Below, piece by piece: positions 43,201-52,763 of a stretch of DNA of 64,000 nt (the first letter of the stretch is position 1; every line of letters starts with the position of its first letter). The DNA comes from Amanita rubescens (taxonomy: Eukaryota > Basidiomycota > Agaricomycetes > Agaricales > Amanitaceae): the NCBI GenBank assembly GCA_015039365.1, contig WION01000152.1, forward strand, positions 1 to 64,000, read 5' to 3'. Made by a program: the position numbers and the translations under genes. Under the pieces are notes generated by a model, which was given only the letters and a program-made list of their open reading frames with translations, searched no databases and was not told the DNA's origin.

Positions 43201-46200
43201 CGGCATGCTTAGGTATTTAAAACACTAACATTGGTCTTCTCGAGCGACACGCCATGTCTCGCAACCGTCATCCCCGCCATGGACCGTATGTATTCCGAGC
43301 TACAGTCTATGAGTTCAAACTACAAAAAACATGGACCGGCACTTCGCACGGCGCTCGCGCTCGGTTTAAACCTGCTGGATAAGTATAAGTCTTTGATGGA
43401 CCATTCGGAGGTCTATCGGATTGCAATCAGTACGTTGTCCGAGTCTCTTGTTTTGCGTGTACTCATAAATTTTAACTTCTATACTATCATAGTCCTCCAT
43501 CCACGGTACAAATTACGGTACTTCGAAAAGCATGAACGGGATGACGAGTGGATTAGAGCCGCCGAGACGATTATCCGCAACGAGTTCAAGCGAATGTATA
43601 GCGACTATGTAATCCTCAAGACACCGGCACCTCGCCCATCCAAAAAATCCAAGTCGAAGGTTCGTACCGGTATCTGCATGACTTATTTGGTTAGTAGCTA
43701 ATAATATCCCTTCACCGCAGCGCAAGCACATCGACAGTGACTCGGATGATGATAACCAGAGCTCAGCCATGAGTTCCTCAGATGAGGAAGACTTCATGAC
43801 TGAGCTGGATCGATACCTTTCGACGGCACGAGTCAAGGATGTCAACGACCCGTTATCTTGGTGGTATGAGAACCGGGGAACATATCCTCGGTTATGGCGC
43901 ATGGCAAGGGACTACCTCACCATCCCGGGTACGTATAAATTCTCGACAATTCAACATGCAATTATTGACCACTTGAGTATAGCTTCTAGCGTGGCTATTG
44001 AACGAGTCTTCAGTAAGGGCCGACTCATCATGTCTCATATACGCAACCGGCTTTCAGCCGATACAACTCAAGCTCTTCTATGTCTTGGAGCTTGGACGAA
44101 GGCAGGTTATGTAGAGACTGCTGATTTAAAGTATGCAGCTTCTCTGCCTGATGCCAAAGATGACGAAGATTGGCCAGAGGATGAGTGGATCATAGGATAA
44201 GTATTACAATGTATTTCGGCTAGAATTACAAAATGTCTACCCCTACCCGCGGGTAATATACCCGTAGAGCACCCGTACCCTAAAGCCTTGGAAACCCATA
44301 CCCTAGATGTAAGGGTACGGGTATTAGCGGGTCCGGGTCCGGGTCCATGTGATTATACCCGGGGGTTACCCGTGGCGAACACTAGGTGAGCCGGGGGCCG
44401 TGGGCTTTCACGTGGCATTTCCTTTTGGGGATGCTGAAAGCGGGAATCGCGTTGAGGGAAATGCCTGAAAGCGGTAAGGCCCAAAACGGCTCAGAAGTCG
44501 GGCCGGACCCGTGCCAACGGGAGGATAAGCGCAGCGGCACGGGCTTGCTGCCCAGACCTAAAAGGGAGAGGGGGGTGGGTGAAAAGGAGGACGAGAATAC
44601 ATAAATACTAGCGACAACGAGGTGGAGGAGAGAGAGAAAGGATGAGAAGACGCGTCCAGGCCAGGCGCGTCTTCTCGCGATCGGGGAGATGCCGAAATCG
44701 ATCAGCGCCCTCCGAACTTATCCTTAGATAATCCTAGCGGGTTATCGTGGAATAAGTTCTTTGTCGGGCTTATGTCGATTAACAGTGAGGGAGGCTCAAG
44801 ATTATATGTAAATGAATCTATCGCCAAACGGTTGTGTGTTTTTAAACCTTTTCCAAAGTTAAATGTTTATTCATTTTGCTTTGGTTTGGGGGGTGAGCCG
44901 GGGGCCGTGGGCTTTCACGTGGCATTTCCTTTTGGGGATGCTGAAAGCGGGAATCGCGTTGAGGGAAATGCCTGAAAGCGGTAAGGCCCAAAACGGCTCA
45001 GAAGTCGGGCCGGACCCGTGCCAACGGGAGGATAAGCGCAGCGGCACGGGCTTGCTGCCCAAAAAAAGGCTTTAGCTAGAACAAGCTCGGGACGCTGCGC
45101 GCCCGAGGTTCCCCCAAACAAAGCTAAAAGCACAGGAAAGGAGTGTGATTGCAAAGAGGGTGAGGTAGTGGTACATGTTATGTGTTCGTTGCTAAGGTAG
45201 AAGATATGTTATTTCTAATGCGGAATGATTCTAATTCAGTAGCAACTGCAATAAGCTTATTACGATCGTAAGCTTTAAAGATATGCTGTGGGATGATGTC
45301 ATCAATTTTACGCCAGTAGAGAAGAAACGCCATGGAAGACCATTCGCCGAGGGAAGCAACCACTTCGGGGGAGACTCCTGACAAGAGGAGTTCAACGGTT
45401 CCACCTATTCTGAAGCTGTGGCCGGCGAAGGACGAGAGTGTAGGTGAGGTTAGGAGTTTTTTGCATAGGTTGAGGAAATCTTTTTTGATGGGAAGCGAGA
45501 ACGAGCCATCAGGTTTGGAAGCGGAGAAGAGTGGGAGATTGTTGGGAACATTAAGGTTTACCTGCATGTGGAGGATTATGTGAGTATGAGGAAGCATGGG
45601 GTAGGGGGGGGACGAACGTGTAAGTGGTTGAGCAAAGCAGCTATTGGGCAAAGGTCGTCAGAACGAGCCGTCAGGACAATCCTGCCGCCACGTTCTTTCG
45701 CGGATTTGGTCCACGGAATTGGGAAGGAAACTGACTTAAGGACATTGGCGTCGAATTTGTTTTTTAGAGTTATGTTTTTGGTGACATGAAATTTGGGGTC
45801 GAAAGCGGAACGGGAAAGGATAGTTAGTTCGCCGAGACGACGGCAACCCCAGAAGGCGCAACAGGCTATGGCCCAAGTGGCCGCGTGTAACGGGTCCGAT
45901 AAGGTTAGGCGTGAGTGTAATGCACGGAGATGCTCGAGGGTAATGGGGTTACGTTGAGGTCGAGAGAATTTTTTTCCTTCTTTATTAGCAGTTGATCTAG
46001 TTAAGTGGACGAGCCGGGAGTCACCATGCCAAGGGGCACCGTTGAAGTCGTGCCAGGCTTTAAGTCCTGACATCCAATTTGTAATACAGGAGCCAGAACA
46101 CGTTCCGGCATGTTCAGAGATGAAGGCAGCAAGTAGGACATTAGAAGCGGGCATACGGGAAGTCTCTGGAATATTAAACTTGTCACAGAATTCAATGAAG

Positions 46201-49200
46201 CGAAGGATACCGGCGCCGTAAGAATTTCGGGTACTGGGGGCTAAAGCTTTGAAGATGGTCGATTGGAGGGTATTGATTAATTCGGGTGGGAGGGATTCGG
46301 AAAGCTTGTCTTTAAATTTGATGGAGTATGGTGTGTTCCAAGAACGAATGCGGTCAGCAGCGGAAACTTTTGGTCTGAGAGAAGAGGCGGGAATTTCGGG
46401 TTTAGGTTTGATTTCTTTTTCGATTTTGGGAGTAGGTAGAGAAGAAGAACAAGAACAAGAAAGTGTTTTTCGGGGTGAAGAAGTGCGCGGTGGAATCGAA
46501 GGAGGAAGCGGGGCGGGAAAGTGAATGTTGTAGGAAGAATTGTTGGTGCGTTCCTTTATCGAGTTCCCTTCTTCCCTCGGGGAGGCAGAGCTGCCCCCTT
46601 CAGGTCGTGGTCGGAACTTAAACATGAAGAAAAAACCTCCGGAGTTCATCCGGCATATCGAATTTGGTTTTGAGTCTAAGTTCGGGAGACCCGAGAATCC
46701 CGCGCGAGATTGGGTCGGCCCGATTAGATTCAGATTCGACGTAGACGAGGACTGGCAGTAAATTGTTGGAGGCAAGTATTGCCGCAGAACGGCGAATGGA
46801 TAGGTTAATTTCGAAGTTGCGACATCTTCCTTTGTCAAAGGCGCCAATAACGCCTTTGTTGTCCGAGTGGATAATGATCTGTTTGTCAGAAAATTTAAGG
46901 ACGGCGAGGGTGTAAATAAGGAATTCAAGGGCAATGCCTTCGAGCCAGCCTATGTCGCGGCAGGGGCCCTTCCAGGAATCAGCAAGCTTCCAGGCATCCC
47001 ATTTTCCGTCGAACCAGATACCGATACCCCAAGAGGTAGAGGCATCGACGTAGACATTTGGGTCTGTGGTTACAAGGTTGACAAGGGGGCGGAATCTGCC
47101 GAGTTCGGATAGTGTCGTGTTCCACCATCGAAGGTCATTGATGAGAGGCTTTGGGGGGTATCGCCTCTCAAATTCATTTGAGAATGAGGCTATGAAGTTT
47201 GATAAAGAGGCCAGACGGTTGCGACCTGTGGGAAAGGGTAAGCATGGGGGTTAGGTAGGTTAGGGATAGTACGACCTTCTGGGTAGACATATGAGATATG
47301 GCAAAGGGAGCCATGAATCTTCATGACGTCTTTGACAACACAACGGTTCACCTCGAAGGATGAGATGAATATTCTCACTCTCTCCAGGAATTTTAACCTC
47401 TTATCCTCTGGTAAGGAGACGATACGGGAGTCAACATTCCATAGGAATCCTATATATTTAAAGGTGGTATCAAAGTCCTGGCCTTTTTCGGGGTGCCAGG
47501 GTATGTTTAGGTCTTTGATCAAATCTAAGGCTGAGGATCGATCGTAAGCAAAGTGGTGTGACGAACTGGGGATACCCGGGAAGGGGCCCTGAATAACGGG
47601 AAATCTAAAGATGCAAAGGTCATCTTCGTATTTGATGATTGGGAAAATCCCTTCTGCCTCCCAAATATCTATGGCTGCGTTGGCGATCATGCCGGCGCTG
47701 CTACTAGCGGAGGAGCAACCGAAGGGGCAAGCGTGATCAATGAAGAAGCCAGAAGAGCCTTGGACTACGAACCAAGGCTTATGCTGTGGTAGGATGGGGC
47801 AGGTGCGGTGAAATTTGGCAATGTCGAGTGTCATAGCTTCAGCGCCGGGCGGGGCGCTGGCAATCTGGGGTCGTGGTCATGGTAAGTTGAGGTTTTTGAT
47901 GGGGTAAGGAGCATAAGGGTAAGAAGTAGGGCAGGGTAGGTAGCGCTTTGGTAGGGGTAGGATGGGGTGCGGGATGGGATGGGGTGCATGTACACATAGT
48001 ATGTGGTGGTAGGAAGGGAGTGTGGTAGGGTAGGGGGGATGGTAGGAAGGGAGGGATAAGACTCACGATCTCGGCCATCTCGGCGGCTGAACCGAATCTG
48101 GTGGGAAACTTTTCGGTATCGATGAAGGAGTTCGTAGAAGAACGCGTTTTATCTCCTTTTGACAGGTGACGACAGATTCTCAACTTATCAGGTTGGACGT
48201 CAACCACAATAGGTGAGCATTGGAAAGGGCCTCTGAGGATGAGGGTGACATCTTCACGAGAGAAGGGACCACTCATCCTTCCAGCTGAAACTTCATCTGC
48301 CAGGTATGCGTCGATGTGATCCATGTATTGCAGTGAAGCTTGGTGCATTGGGAAAATTACGTGTTCTGTTATATCTGGGAATTCTCCGAGGGGAAAACCA
48401 TTCCGGAGATTCCGGACCAAGAAGGGGTAAAAGTCGGACAGCTTGTGTTTGGCAAGAAGAGACTCGAAGGCATCAGCATTATACGGGGTTACGATTTTGT
48501 TTAATATTCTGTCGTGCGACGGTAGGCTGTAAGGTAATGGCAGGCGGTGGAAAACCGTGGGCAAGAAGTCAAAATAGGGCTTGTCAGTTCTGCGGAGACG
48601 ACTTGGAAGGGTCGCGGCGACAAGTCCAAGAGAAGGCATGGTGTGACTTATCGCCACAGAAGGAACAGATGTGGACACGCTTGTCTTGTCCATGGTTATT
48701 GCAGGCTGTGGAATTTGAGCCTCTGATATTCCAGCTTCTGCAAACGGAAGATTTTCCTCGGATGGAGATAAGGTTTCCGTCCTCTGCCCTACAGGAGAGG
48801 GCTTTGCCGTCGTCAAAAGAGGAGGACTGACAGGTGCTGAAAACATGTCCCTTCTTGGCGCATATAACGCACGCGGCGGATGAGGGATCACCGCCGGTGC
48901 GGTTCTGAAAGGGCCGGGAAGTAGAGGGTTGGCCGGCAGAGGGTTTGGAACGCGAAAATCTGGATGATTGGGATGAAGATTGTCCTTTATAGTAAGAGCT
49001 GTCGTTGGAGTGTTTAATTTGCTTCATCTCAATTTCCCGAATTGCCTTTTCGACTTGCATGTAGGCGTAGATTTTTTGGAATTCGAAAGGGTCCGAGGAG
49101 TAGTCTTTACGGATTTGTATATCGACAGATTTGATAGCCTCAAAGTTCTCCTCCGAGTCCTCGCGCCCATCGAGGTAGGAAAAGTGGTCGAACCAGCGCT

Positions 49201-50465
49201 GGTGCCAAGATGGGCCGCCTACCTCTTGGCAGAAGCGCATATAATTACCGGCTGCCTGTGTCCACTTCGTATGGGATAGGTCTTTCTCTGAGCCATGTAG
49301 TTTTTCAAACTGGAAGGTGTCTAAAATTCTGACCGATTTGCCGGAGCGATCTGTGGACAAGGTCTTCTTGAATGGCAGTGAACCACCTTCTCGGGAGATG
49401 ATCCTGAGGTTGGCGTTTGTAAACAAGGACAACGGGATGTATGTTTCGGTCGCATATAGGTCAAAGTGGTAAATGCTGAATCCAGGGCTCGGGACTTCTC
49501 CGTCTTCAATTTTGGCCTCAGGTCTGCGGGCCGCATGCCGGCGCTTAGCGCGCTGTAAAGCCGTGGCCATATTAGATGAGGAATCATCCTCCGGGGCGTC
49601 ATTGATGCTCCGGGCTCGCTTGGGAAGGACCTTCTTAAACCAAGAGGAAGCAGTGCCGGGGGACATGGTAGACAGAAAATTGCGTGCCTGCTGCGAGGCG
49701 GAAGGGGGCGCGTCATCTTCACCCTCAGAAAGGGTCAGGAGGGACTCATCAGAGGAATATCGACCGCCCTCGATATCCTCATCGGGGTTTTGGTCCCTAT
49801 ATGCGCGTGAAATCGCACGCTGCTCGTTCCGGGCTTTGATTTCACGGTTCCGCTCGAGCTTTTTAGCCCTGGGAAGGTCACGAAGGAGTGCGGTATACTC
49901 TGCATCCCTGTGAGTTTTCCTCCTTTGGGAAGGAGATGGTTGGGTTTGTTGGGTTTGCGGCTGAGTTTCGGCCGGGGTAATCATCATTTAGTGAAGATTT
50001 GAAAAGGAGGACGAGAATACGTAAATACTAGCGACGACGAGGTGGAGGAGAGAGAGAAAGGATGAGAAGACGCGTCCAGGCCAGGCGCGTCTTCTCGCGA
50101 TCGGGGAGATGCCGAAATCGATCAGCGCCCTCCGAACTTATCCTTAGATAATCCTAGCGGGTTATCGTGGAATGAGGCTGAATGAAGAACGGAACAAATC
50201 GATGTGGGCACTGGGCAGAAACGAATGACTTACACGAGGTAGACTTGTCACTTTGGAGTCGCTTTGGCTGTCTCGCCCAACTGCGATATACTTGGCCTTG
50301 TCCAATAAGTGTGTACAGTTGGACGAGCAAGTGTGGCGTTTCGACGCGACCCGCGACTTCTCCCTCGGAGAAGCGCGACGTCCACCGCACATCTGTCTCC
50401 GACTTGGAGCCGCGACACTTTGCGCTGTTATCACCACTAGCCTCCAACAGGACGATTGCTTCCAT
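40215..50465 (-). CDS. Small unidentified gene split by a Ngaro insertion in its intron
   Basis: Exon 1 (50465-50234) starts MEAIVLLEASGDNSAKCRGS and ends at a GTAAGT donor. Exon 2 (40333-40215) begins after ATGCAG and reads TIQYVDIKHVVIDRVYDTKI, KVQLVHLG..., stop 40217-40215. The codon phase matches across the junction (T plus GC gives Cys), yielding about 116 residues. Removing the retrotransposon leaves an intron of about 66 nt. I do not recognise the family; the second exon has a beta-strand-rich look, as in OB- or Sm-like folds, but that is speculation. Whether a 9.9-kb intron can still be spliced is unknown, so this may now be a pseudogene. Confidence 0.55.
40486..44384 (+). mobile_element. 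hAT DNA transposon, apparently autonomous
   Basis: 3899 bp with 18-bp perfect terminal inverted repeats TAGTGTTCGCCACGGGTA / TACCCGTGGCGAACACTA, flanked by the 8-bp duplication GGTGAGCC (40478-40485 and 44385-44392). Subterminal regions carry GGGTCCGGGTCCGGGTC arrays at both ends (about 40538-40566 and 44328-44346). It encodes a multi-exon transposase with an open frame. It is inserted in repeat B2 of the Ngaro element, so it is younger than that element. Confidence 0.95.
40770..44200 (+). CDS. hAT transposase
   Basis: About nine exons joined by canonical introns (for example 41251-41295, 41694-41755, 41939-41998, 42206-42268, 42660-42859). A basic, low-complexity N-terminus is followed by a BED-type zinc finger (CGAPHCKGKGRNPRIVRRFL, NLRKHAKRCW). 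The catalytic core has FATDAWTSPNNRAFIALSVH, VTCDNASANDAMVSAL and CLAHIINLVV. RDVRTRWNSTYDMLKFAY and LHPRYKLRYFEKHE follow. The C-terminal hAT dimerisation region reads DPLSWWYENRGTYPRLWRMA, SVAIERVFSKGRLIMSHIRN. No stop or frameshift was seen, so it could be active. An acidic insertion (EDDAEEEDGEAEIDEMD) splits the core. Confidence 0.9.
44580..44753 (-). repeat. Ngaro split direct repeat A2
   Basis: 174 nt matching A1 (50000-50173) with about two substitutions (ATAC[A/G]TAAATAC and GCGAC[A/G]ACGAGG). It contains the palindrome-like CGCGTCC AGGCCAGGCGCG near 44650-44675. It ends ...TTATCGTGGAAT directly against B1. Confidence 0.92.
44754..45061 (-). repeat. Ngaro split direct repeat B1 (uninterrupted copy)
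   Basis: 308 nt adjoining A2. It contains GGGGGGTGAGCCGGGGG at about 44886-44902, which is the empty target site of the hAT that sits in B2. Confidence 0.92.
45178..46649 (-). CDS. Ngaro tyrosine recombinase (ORF3)
   Basis: Replaces integrase in YR retrotransposons. Two exons (46649-45618 and 45560-45178) joined over a 57-bp intron. SAM-like N-terminal domain LAPSTRNSYGAGILRFIEFC; catalytic Arg I in CAFWGCRRLGELTILSRSAF; H-x-x-R in AGHSFRIGGTVELLLSGVSP; and the Trp plus nucleophilic Tyr in LGEWSSMAFLLYWRKID. All core R-HxxR-W-Y residues are present. The start could be at 46649 or at the ATG at 46625, which overlaps the ORF2 stop (ATGTTTAA), suggesting coupled translation. Confidence 0.9.
46618..48891 (-). 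CDS. Ngaro reverse transcriptase-RNase H (ORF2)
   Basis: Three exons: 48891 or 48693 to 48067, 47874-47276 and 47225-46618; introns are 192 bp and 50 bp. RT motifs: GRMSGPFSREDVTLILRGPF, PDKLRICRHLS, HACPFGCSSASSSAGM and the active site IIKYEDDLCIF (YEDD). RNase H motifs: VYVDASTSWGIGIWFDGKWD and QIIIHSDNKGVIGAFDKGR, then NRADPISRG. It overlaps the end of gag by about 300 nt in another frame. Without the introns the frame appears broken, but splicing restores it fully. Confidence 0.87.
48584..49987 (-). CDS. Ngaro Gag-like protein (ORF1)
   Basis: 467 codons, ATG 13 nt inside repeat A1. Basic N-terminus (RRKTHRDAEYTALLRDLPRA), a capsid-like middle (WFDHFSYLDGREDSEENFEA, FEFQKIYAYMQVEKAIRE), a serine-rich linker, and two zinc knuckles: CVICAKKGHVFSTC and CSFCGDKSHHAFSWTC. 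Nucleic-acid binding is expected. The gene is intact. Confidence 0.85.
   Translation of the reverse strand: MMITPAETQPQTQQTQPSPSQRRKTHRDAEYTALLRDLPRAKKLERNREIKARNEQRAISRAYRDQNPDEDIEGGRYSSDESLLTLSEGEDDAPPSASQQARNFLSTMSPGTASSWFKKVLPKRARSINDAPEDDSSSNMATALQRAKRRHAARRPEAKIEDGEVPSPGFSIYHFDLYATETYIPLSLFTNANLRIISREGGSLPFKKTLSTDRSGKSVRILDTFQFEKLHGSEKDLSHTKWTQAAGNYMRFCQEVGGPSWHQRWFDHFSYLDGREDSEENFEAIKSVDIQIRKDYSSDPFEFQKIYAYMQVEKAIREIEMKQIKHSNDSSYYKGQSSSQSSRFSRSKPSAGQPSTSRPFQNRTGGDPSSAACVICAKKGHVFSTCQSSSFDDGKALSCRAEDGNLISIRGKSSVCRSWNIRGSNSTACNNHGQDKRVHICSFCGDKSHHAFSWTCRRDPSKSSPQN
50000..50173 (-). repeat. Ngaro split direct repeat A1 (5' end of element)
   Basis: 174 nt at the upstream end of the element, 13 nt before the gag ATG. 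It should contain the promoter and the recombination target that pairs with A2. Confidence 0.9.
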
Positions 50466-50623
50466 GGCATTAACGCGTGATTTGCTCCTCTAATGGGCGG
50501 GGCAAGAAGTATTACGCTGTTCGGTCGCCATCCTGAGAAAAAAAGGGGAATGAAAAACGTCGTATACTATAAAGACCAAAAATCTCCCCTAATTCCTTTT
50601 TCTTCGCCAACCATCTCTCGAAG
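50466..50623. other. Divergent intergenic region, split host gene / chitinase
   Basis: The region between the ATG of the interrupted gene (50465, minus) and the chitinase ATG (50624, plus) contains ATACTATAAAGACC at about 50564, a TATA-box candidate about 55 bp before the chitinase start, followed by a pyrimidine-rich leader. Confidence 0.45.
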
Positions 50624-52090
50624 ATGAGGTCCTTCTCGCTATCCTGTTTGCTTCTGGTGCTACTCTCAGTTTTCCAAGCCAGTCACGCTGCGAGTGTCTG
50701 GGGCCCACACAGCAAAGTCGCGTCGGCGTGGTACGCGGGTTGGCACGCTACCTCCACTCCAGCCTTTCCGGTCTCCAAAATCAGCTGGTCCAAGTATACC
50801 CATATGACTTATTCCTTCGCGTGCGTATTCGCGTTCAGCGTTCAAAACGTTTAACATCAAGCTAACTTCTAATCTTAGCGAGACGACACCCGACGTGACG
50901 TATCTGTCCCTGAACGGTTCAGATCCACAGGTGTTGCCAAAGTTCGTCCAGGCGGCTCATCAGCACGTAAGTCCTCTACAATATTTTGGCGTATCTCGCT
51001 CAACCGTGTTGTAGGGCGTCAAAGCGCTAGTTTCGGTAGGAGGTTGGACCGGCTCACGATGGTTTTCATCCAACGTCGGGTCAGCCAAGAACAGGACTCT
51101 TTTCGTCAAGACGGTAATTGACTTTGCAAAGCAATACAACCTCGACGGGCTTGACTTTGAGTAAGTTTTTTTTTCTTTTTCAAAACGTGCATATGTCTAA
51201 CGAGCACGCGTAAAAAAGCTGGGAATACCCAGCTCACCAGGGTATCGGATGTAACACCATCAATCCGGATGACAGCGCCAACTTTTTAGCCTTCCTCGAA
51301 GAATTACGATTATGCATAGGCGAAGGATTCATTCTCACTGCCGCAGCCGTCTTACCCTTTTACGGTCCCAACGGCAATCCATCCACGAACGTCGCAGGCT
51401 TTGCGAAAGTTCTCAACTGGGTCGCCATCATGAATTACGACATTTGGGGTCCCTGGAGTTCAACAGTTGGCCCCAACGCGCCTCTCGACGACACTTGTGC
51501 CGCGCCCGCCAACCGAATGGGATCAGCCGTGTCCTTCGTGCACGCATGGGAAGCCGCAGGCATGCCGCGCGACAAAATCATACTTGGCGTGGCTTCTTAC
51601 GGCCATTCCTTCCGCGTGACCAACGCAAACGCATACAAAGGCACTTCCGGTTCCTTGGCGCTCTACCCTCCTTTTGTCGCAAAGGACCAGCCCGCAGGTG
51701 ACGCTTGGGATGGCCCTCCCGGTAATGATGTTTGCGGTAACTTCCAGGGGCCTAGCGGCAACGTCGACTTTTGGGGGTTGATCTCGCTTGGGTATCTCAA
51801 TCCCAATGGGACGCCAAGAAAGGGGATTGATTTTATATTTGACAAGTGTGCTAAAACGGTGATTTATTAATTTGTCTACAAGTTGTTTGAGGTGACTGAT
51901 TTAAGAGGTTCAGGCATACGTGTATAACAAGCACACCGAGATTATGGTTTCTTATGATAATGCAGAGGCGTTCAGTGATAAAGGAAGATTTATAATGTCG
52001 GCTGGAATCCGAGGTTTCTCGATGTGGGAGGCTGGTGGTGATTCGAACGATATTCTCCTTAACGCTATTCGTGGATCGATGGTCTTTTGA
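50624..52090 (+). CDS. Secreted GH18 chitinase
   Basis: Hydrolyses chitin, likely for cell-wall remodelling or nutrition. Five exons (50624-50820, 50879-50966, 51015-51160, 51219-51858, 51914-52090) give 415 residues. A clear signal peptide, MRSFSLSCLLLVLLSVFQAS-HA, starts it. GH18 motifs: KYTHMTYSFA, ALVSVGGWTGSRWFS, catalytic LDGLDFDWEYP (D-x-D-x-E complete across the third intron), MNYDIWG and GIRGFSMWEAGGD. No carbohydrate-binding module was seen. The catalytic Glu codon lies right after a splice junction, so correct splicing is essential for activity. Confidence 0.94.
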
Positions 52091-52763
52091 ACAACTATAC
52101 CAGTACGCAATAGAGTTGCGGCCAGCTACCTACACTTGCTAGTTGACTACATTAACGCGTTGCAATGACATGAAATGCGCTCGCAAGTCGAGCACTGCAC
52201 ATACATGATGAAGATTTCCAAAGATAATCAAAGTTTGGAATCCAGACATCCTCCATGACGCCTACACCTTCCCTTCGTCTCTGGAGTCGTATAAATGTTG
52301 TCGATGATGAGTTATGATGAGAAATCCTAGCGCGGGCCCCAAAGACAGACGATAGGTAACCTGCAGCATTCCAGTCTTCACGCACAAAAAATTACACCTG
52401 AACAATAATAGAATGAGCATATAACATGATGTCACTCACCACCCATCATGATGATACTTGAGTTTAATTTACCATCACTGCAACGTGAGAGCGCGTGTGA
52501 ATTGAGATCTTGAGATATGATTCCGCGAAAATCTCATCAGCTTCTCCGTCGTCTTGGGTGGGTCCTGTCTCAATCGACGACATGTATGTCCTTCAGTTCT
52601 TCGCTATCACGATCGGAGAGGAAGAAATTTGTTGCCCCGCGTGGAGGCATGGCCAGATTCGTCCCATGGCCAAATGAGAAATGTTATACCTGAAGAAATG
52701 ATATTAAGCATGAGTAAGGACGAAAAAAAAGGACTTGCCGCCGTCAATGTGACTGTGACTGAG
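52091..52763. repeat. Spacer holding a copy of the zinc-finger gene's 3' flank
   Basis: About 52150-52500 is a direct, diverged copy of 55470-55810: shared stretches include GTTGCAATGACATGAA, GGAATCCAGACATCCTCC, CAGACGATAGGTAACCTGCA and AACGTGAGAGCGCGTG. It corresponds to the 3' end/flank of the minus-strand C2H2 gene. No gene is intact here; the kinase gene K1 starts at its right edge. Confidence 0.6.

Larger units (their letters stand above)
40340..44554 (-). repeat. Ngaro split direct repeat B2 (interrupted by hAT)
   Basis: B2 consists of 40340-40485 and 44393-44554, which together match B1 at 44754-45061 base for base as far as compared. The interruption is the hAT element and its 8-bp duplication. 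Confidence 0.92.
40340..50173 (-). mobile_element. Ngaro-type tyrosine-recombinase retrotransposon with nested hAT
   Basis: On the minus strand the order is A1 (50173-50000), gag, RT-RNase H, tyrosine recombinase, B1 (45061-44754), A2 (44753-44580), a 25-nt spacer, then B2 (44554-40340, interrupted by hAT). A repeats are 174 nt each; B repeats are 308 nt each once the hAT and its duplication are removed. This A1-ORFs-B1A2-B2 split-direct-repeat layout, plus a tyrosine recombinase instead of integrase, is the hallmark of Ngaro elements. Without the hAT it is about 5.9 kb. No target-site duplication is seen, as expected. Confidence 0.92.

Noticed and set aside
43513..43902. 129-codon minus-strand open frame
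   Set aside because: It is antisense to hAT transposase exons that carry clear family motifs.
48306..48830. 174-codon plus-strand open frame
   Set aside because: Antisense to the Ngaro gag/RT overlap, where both minus-strand frames have recognisable domains.
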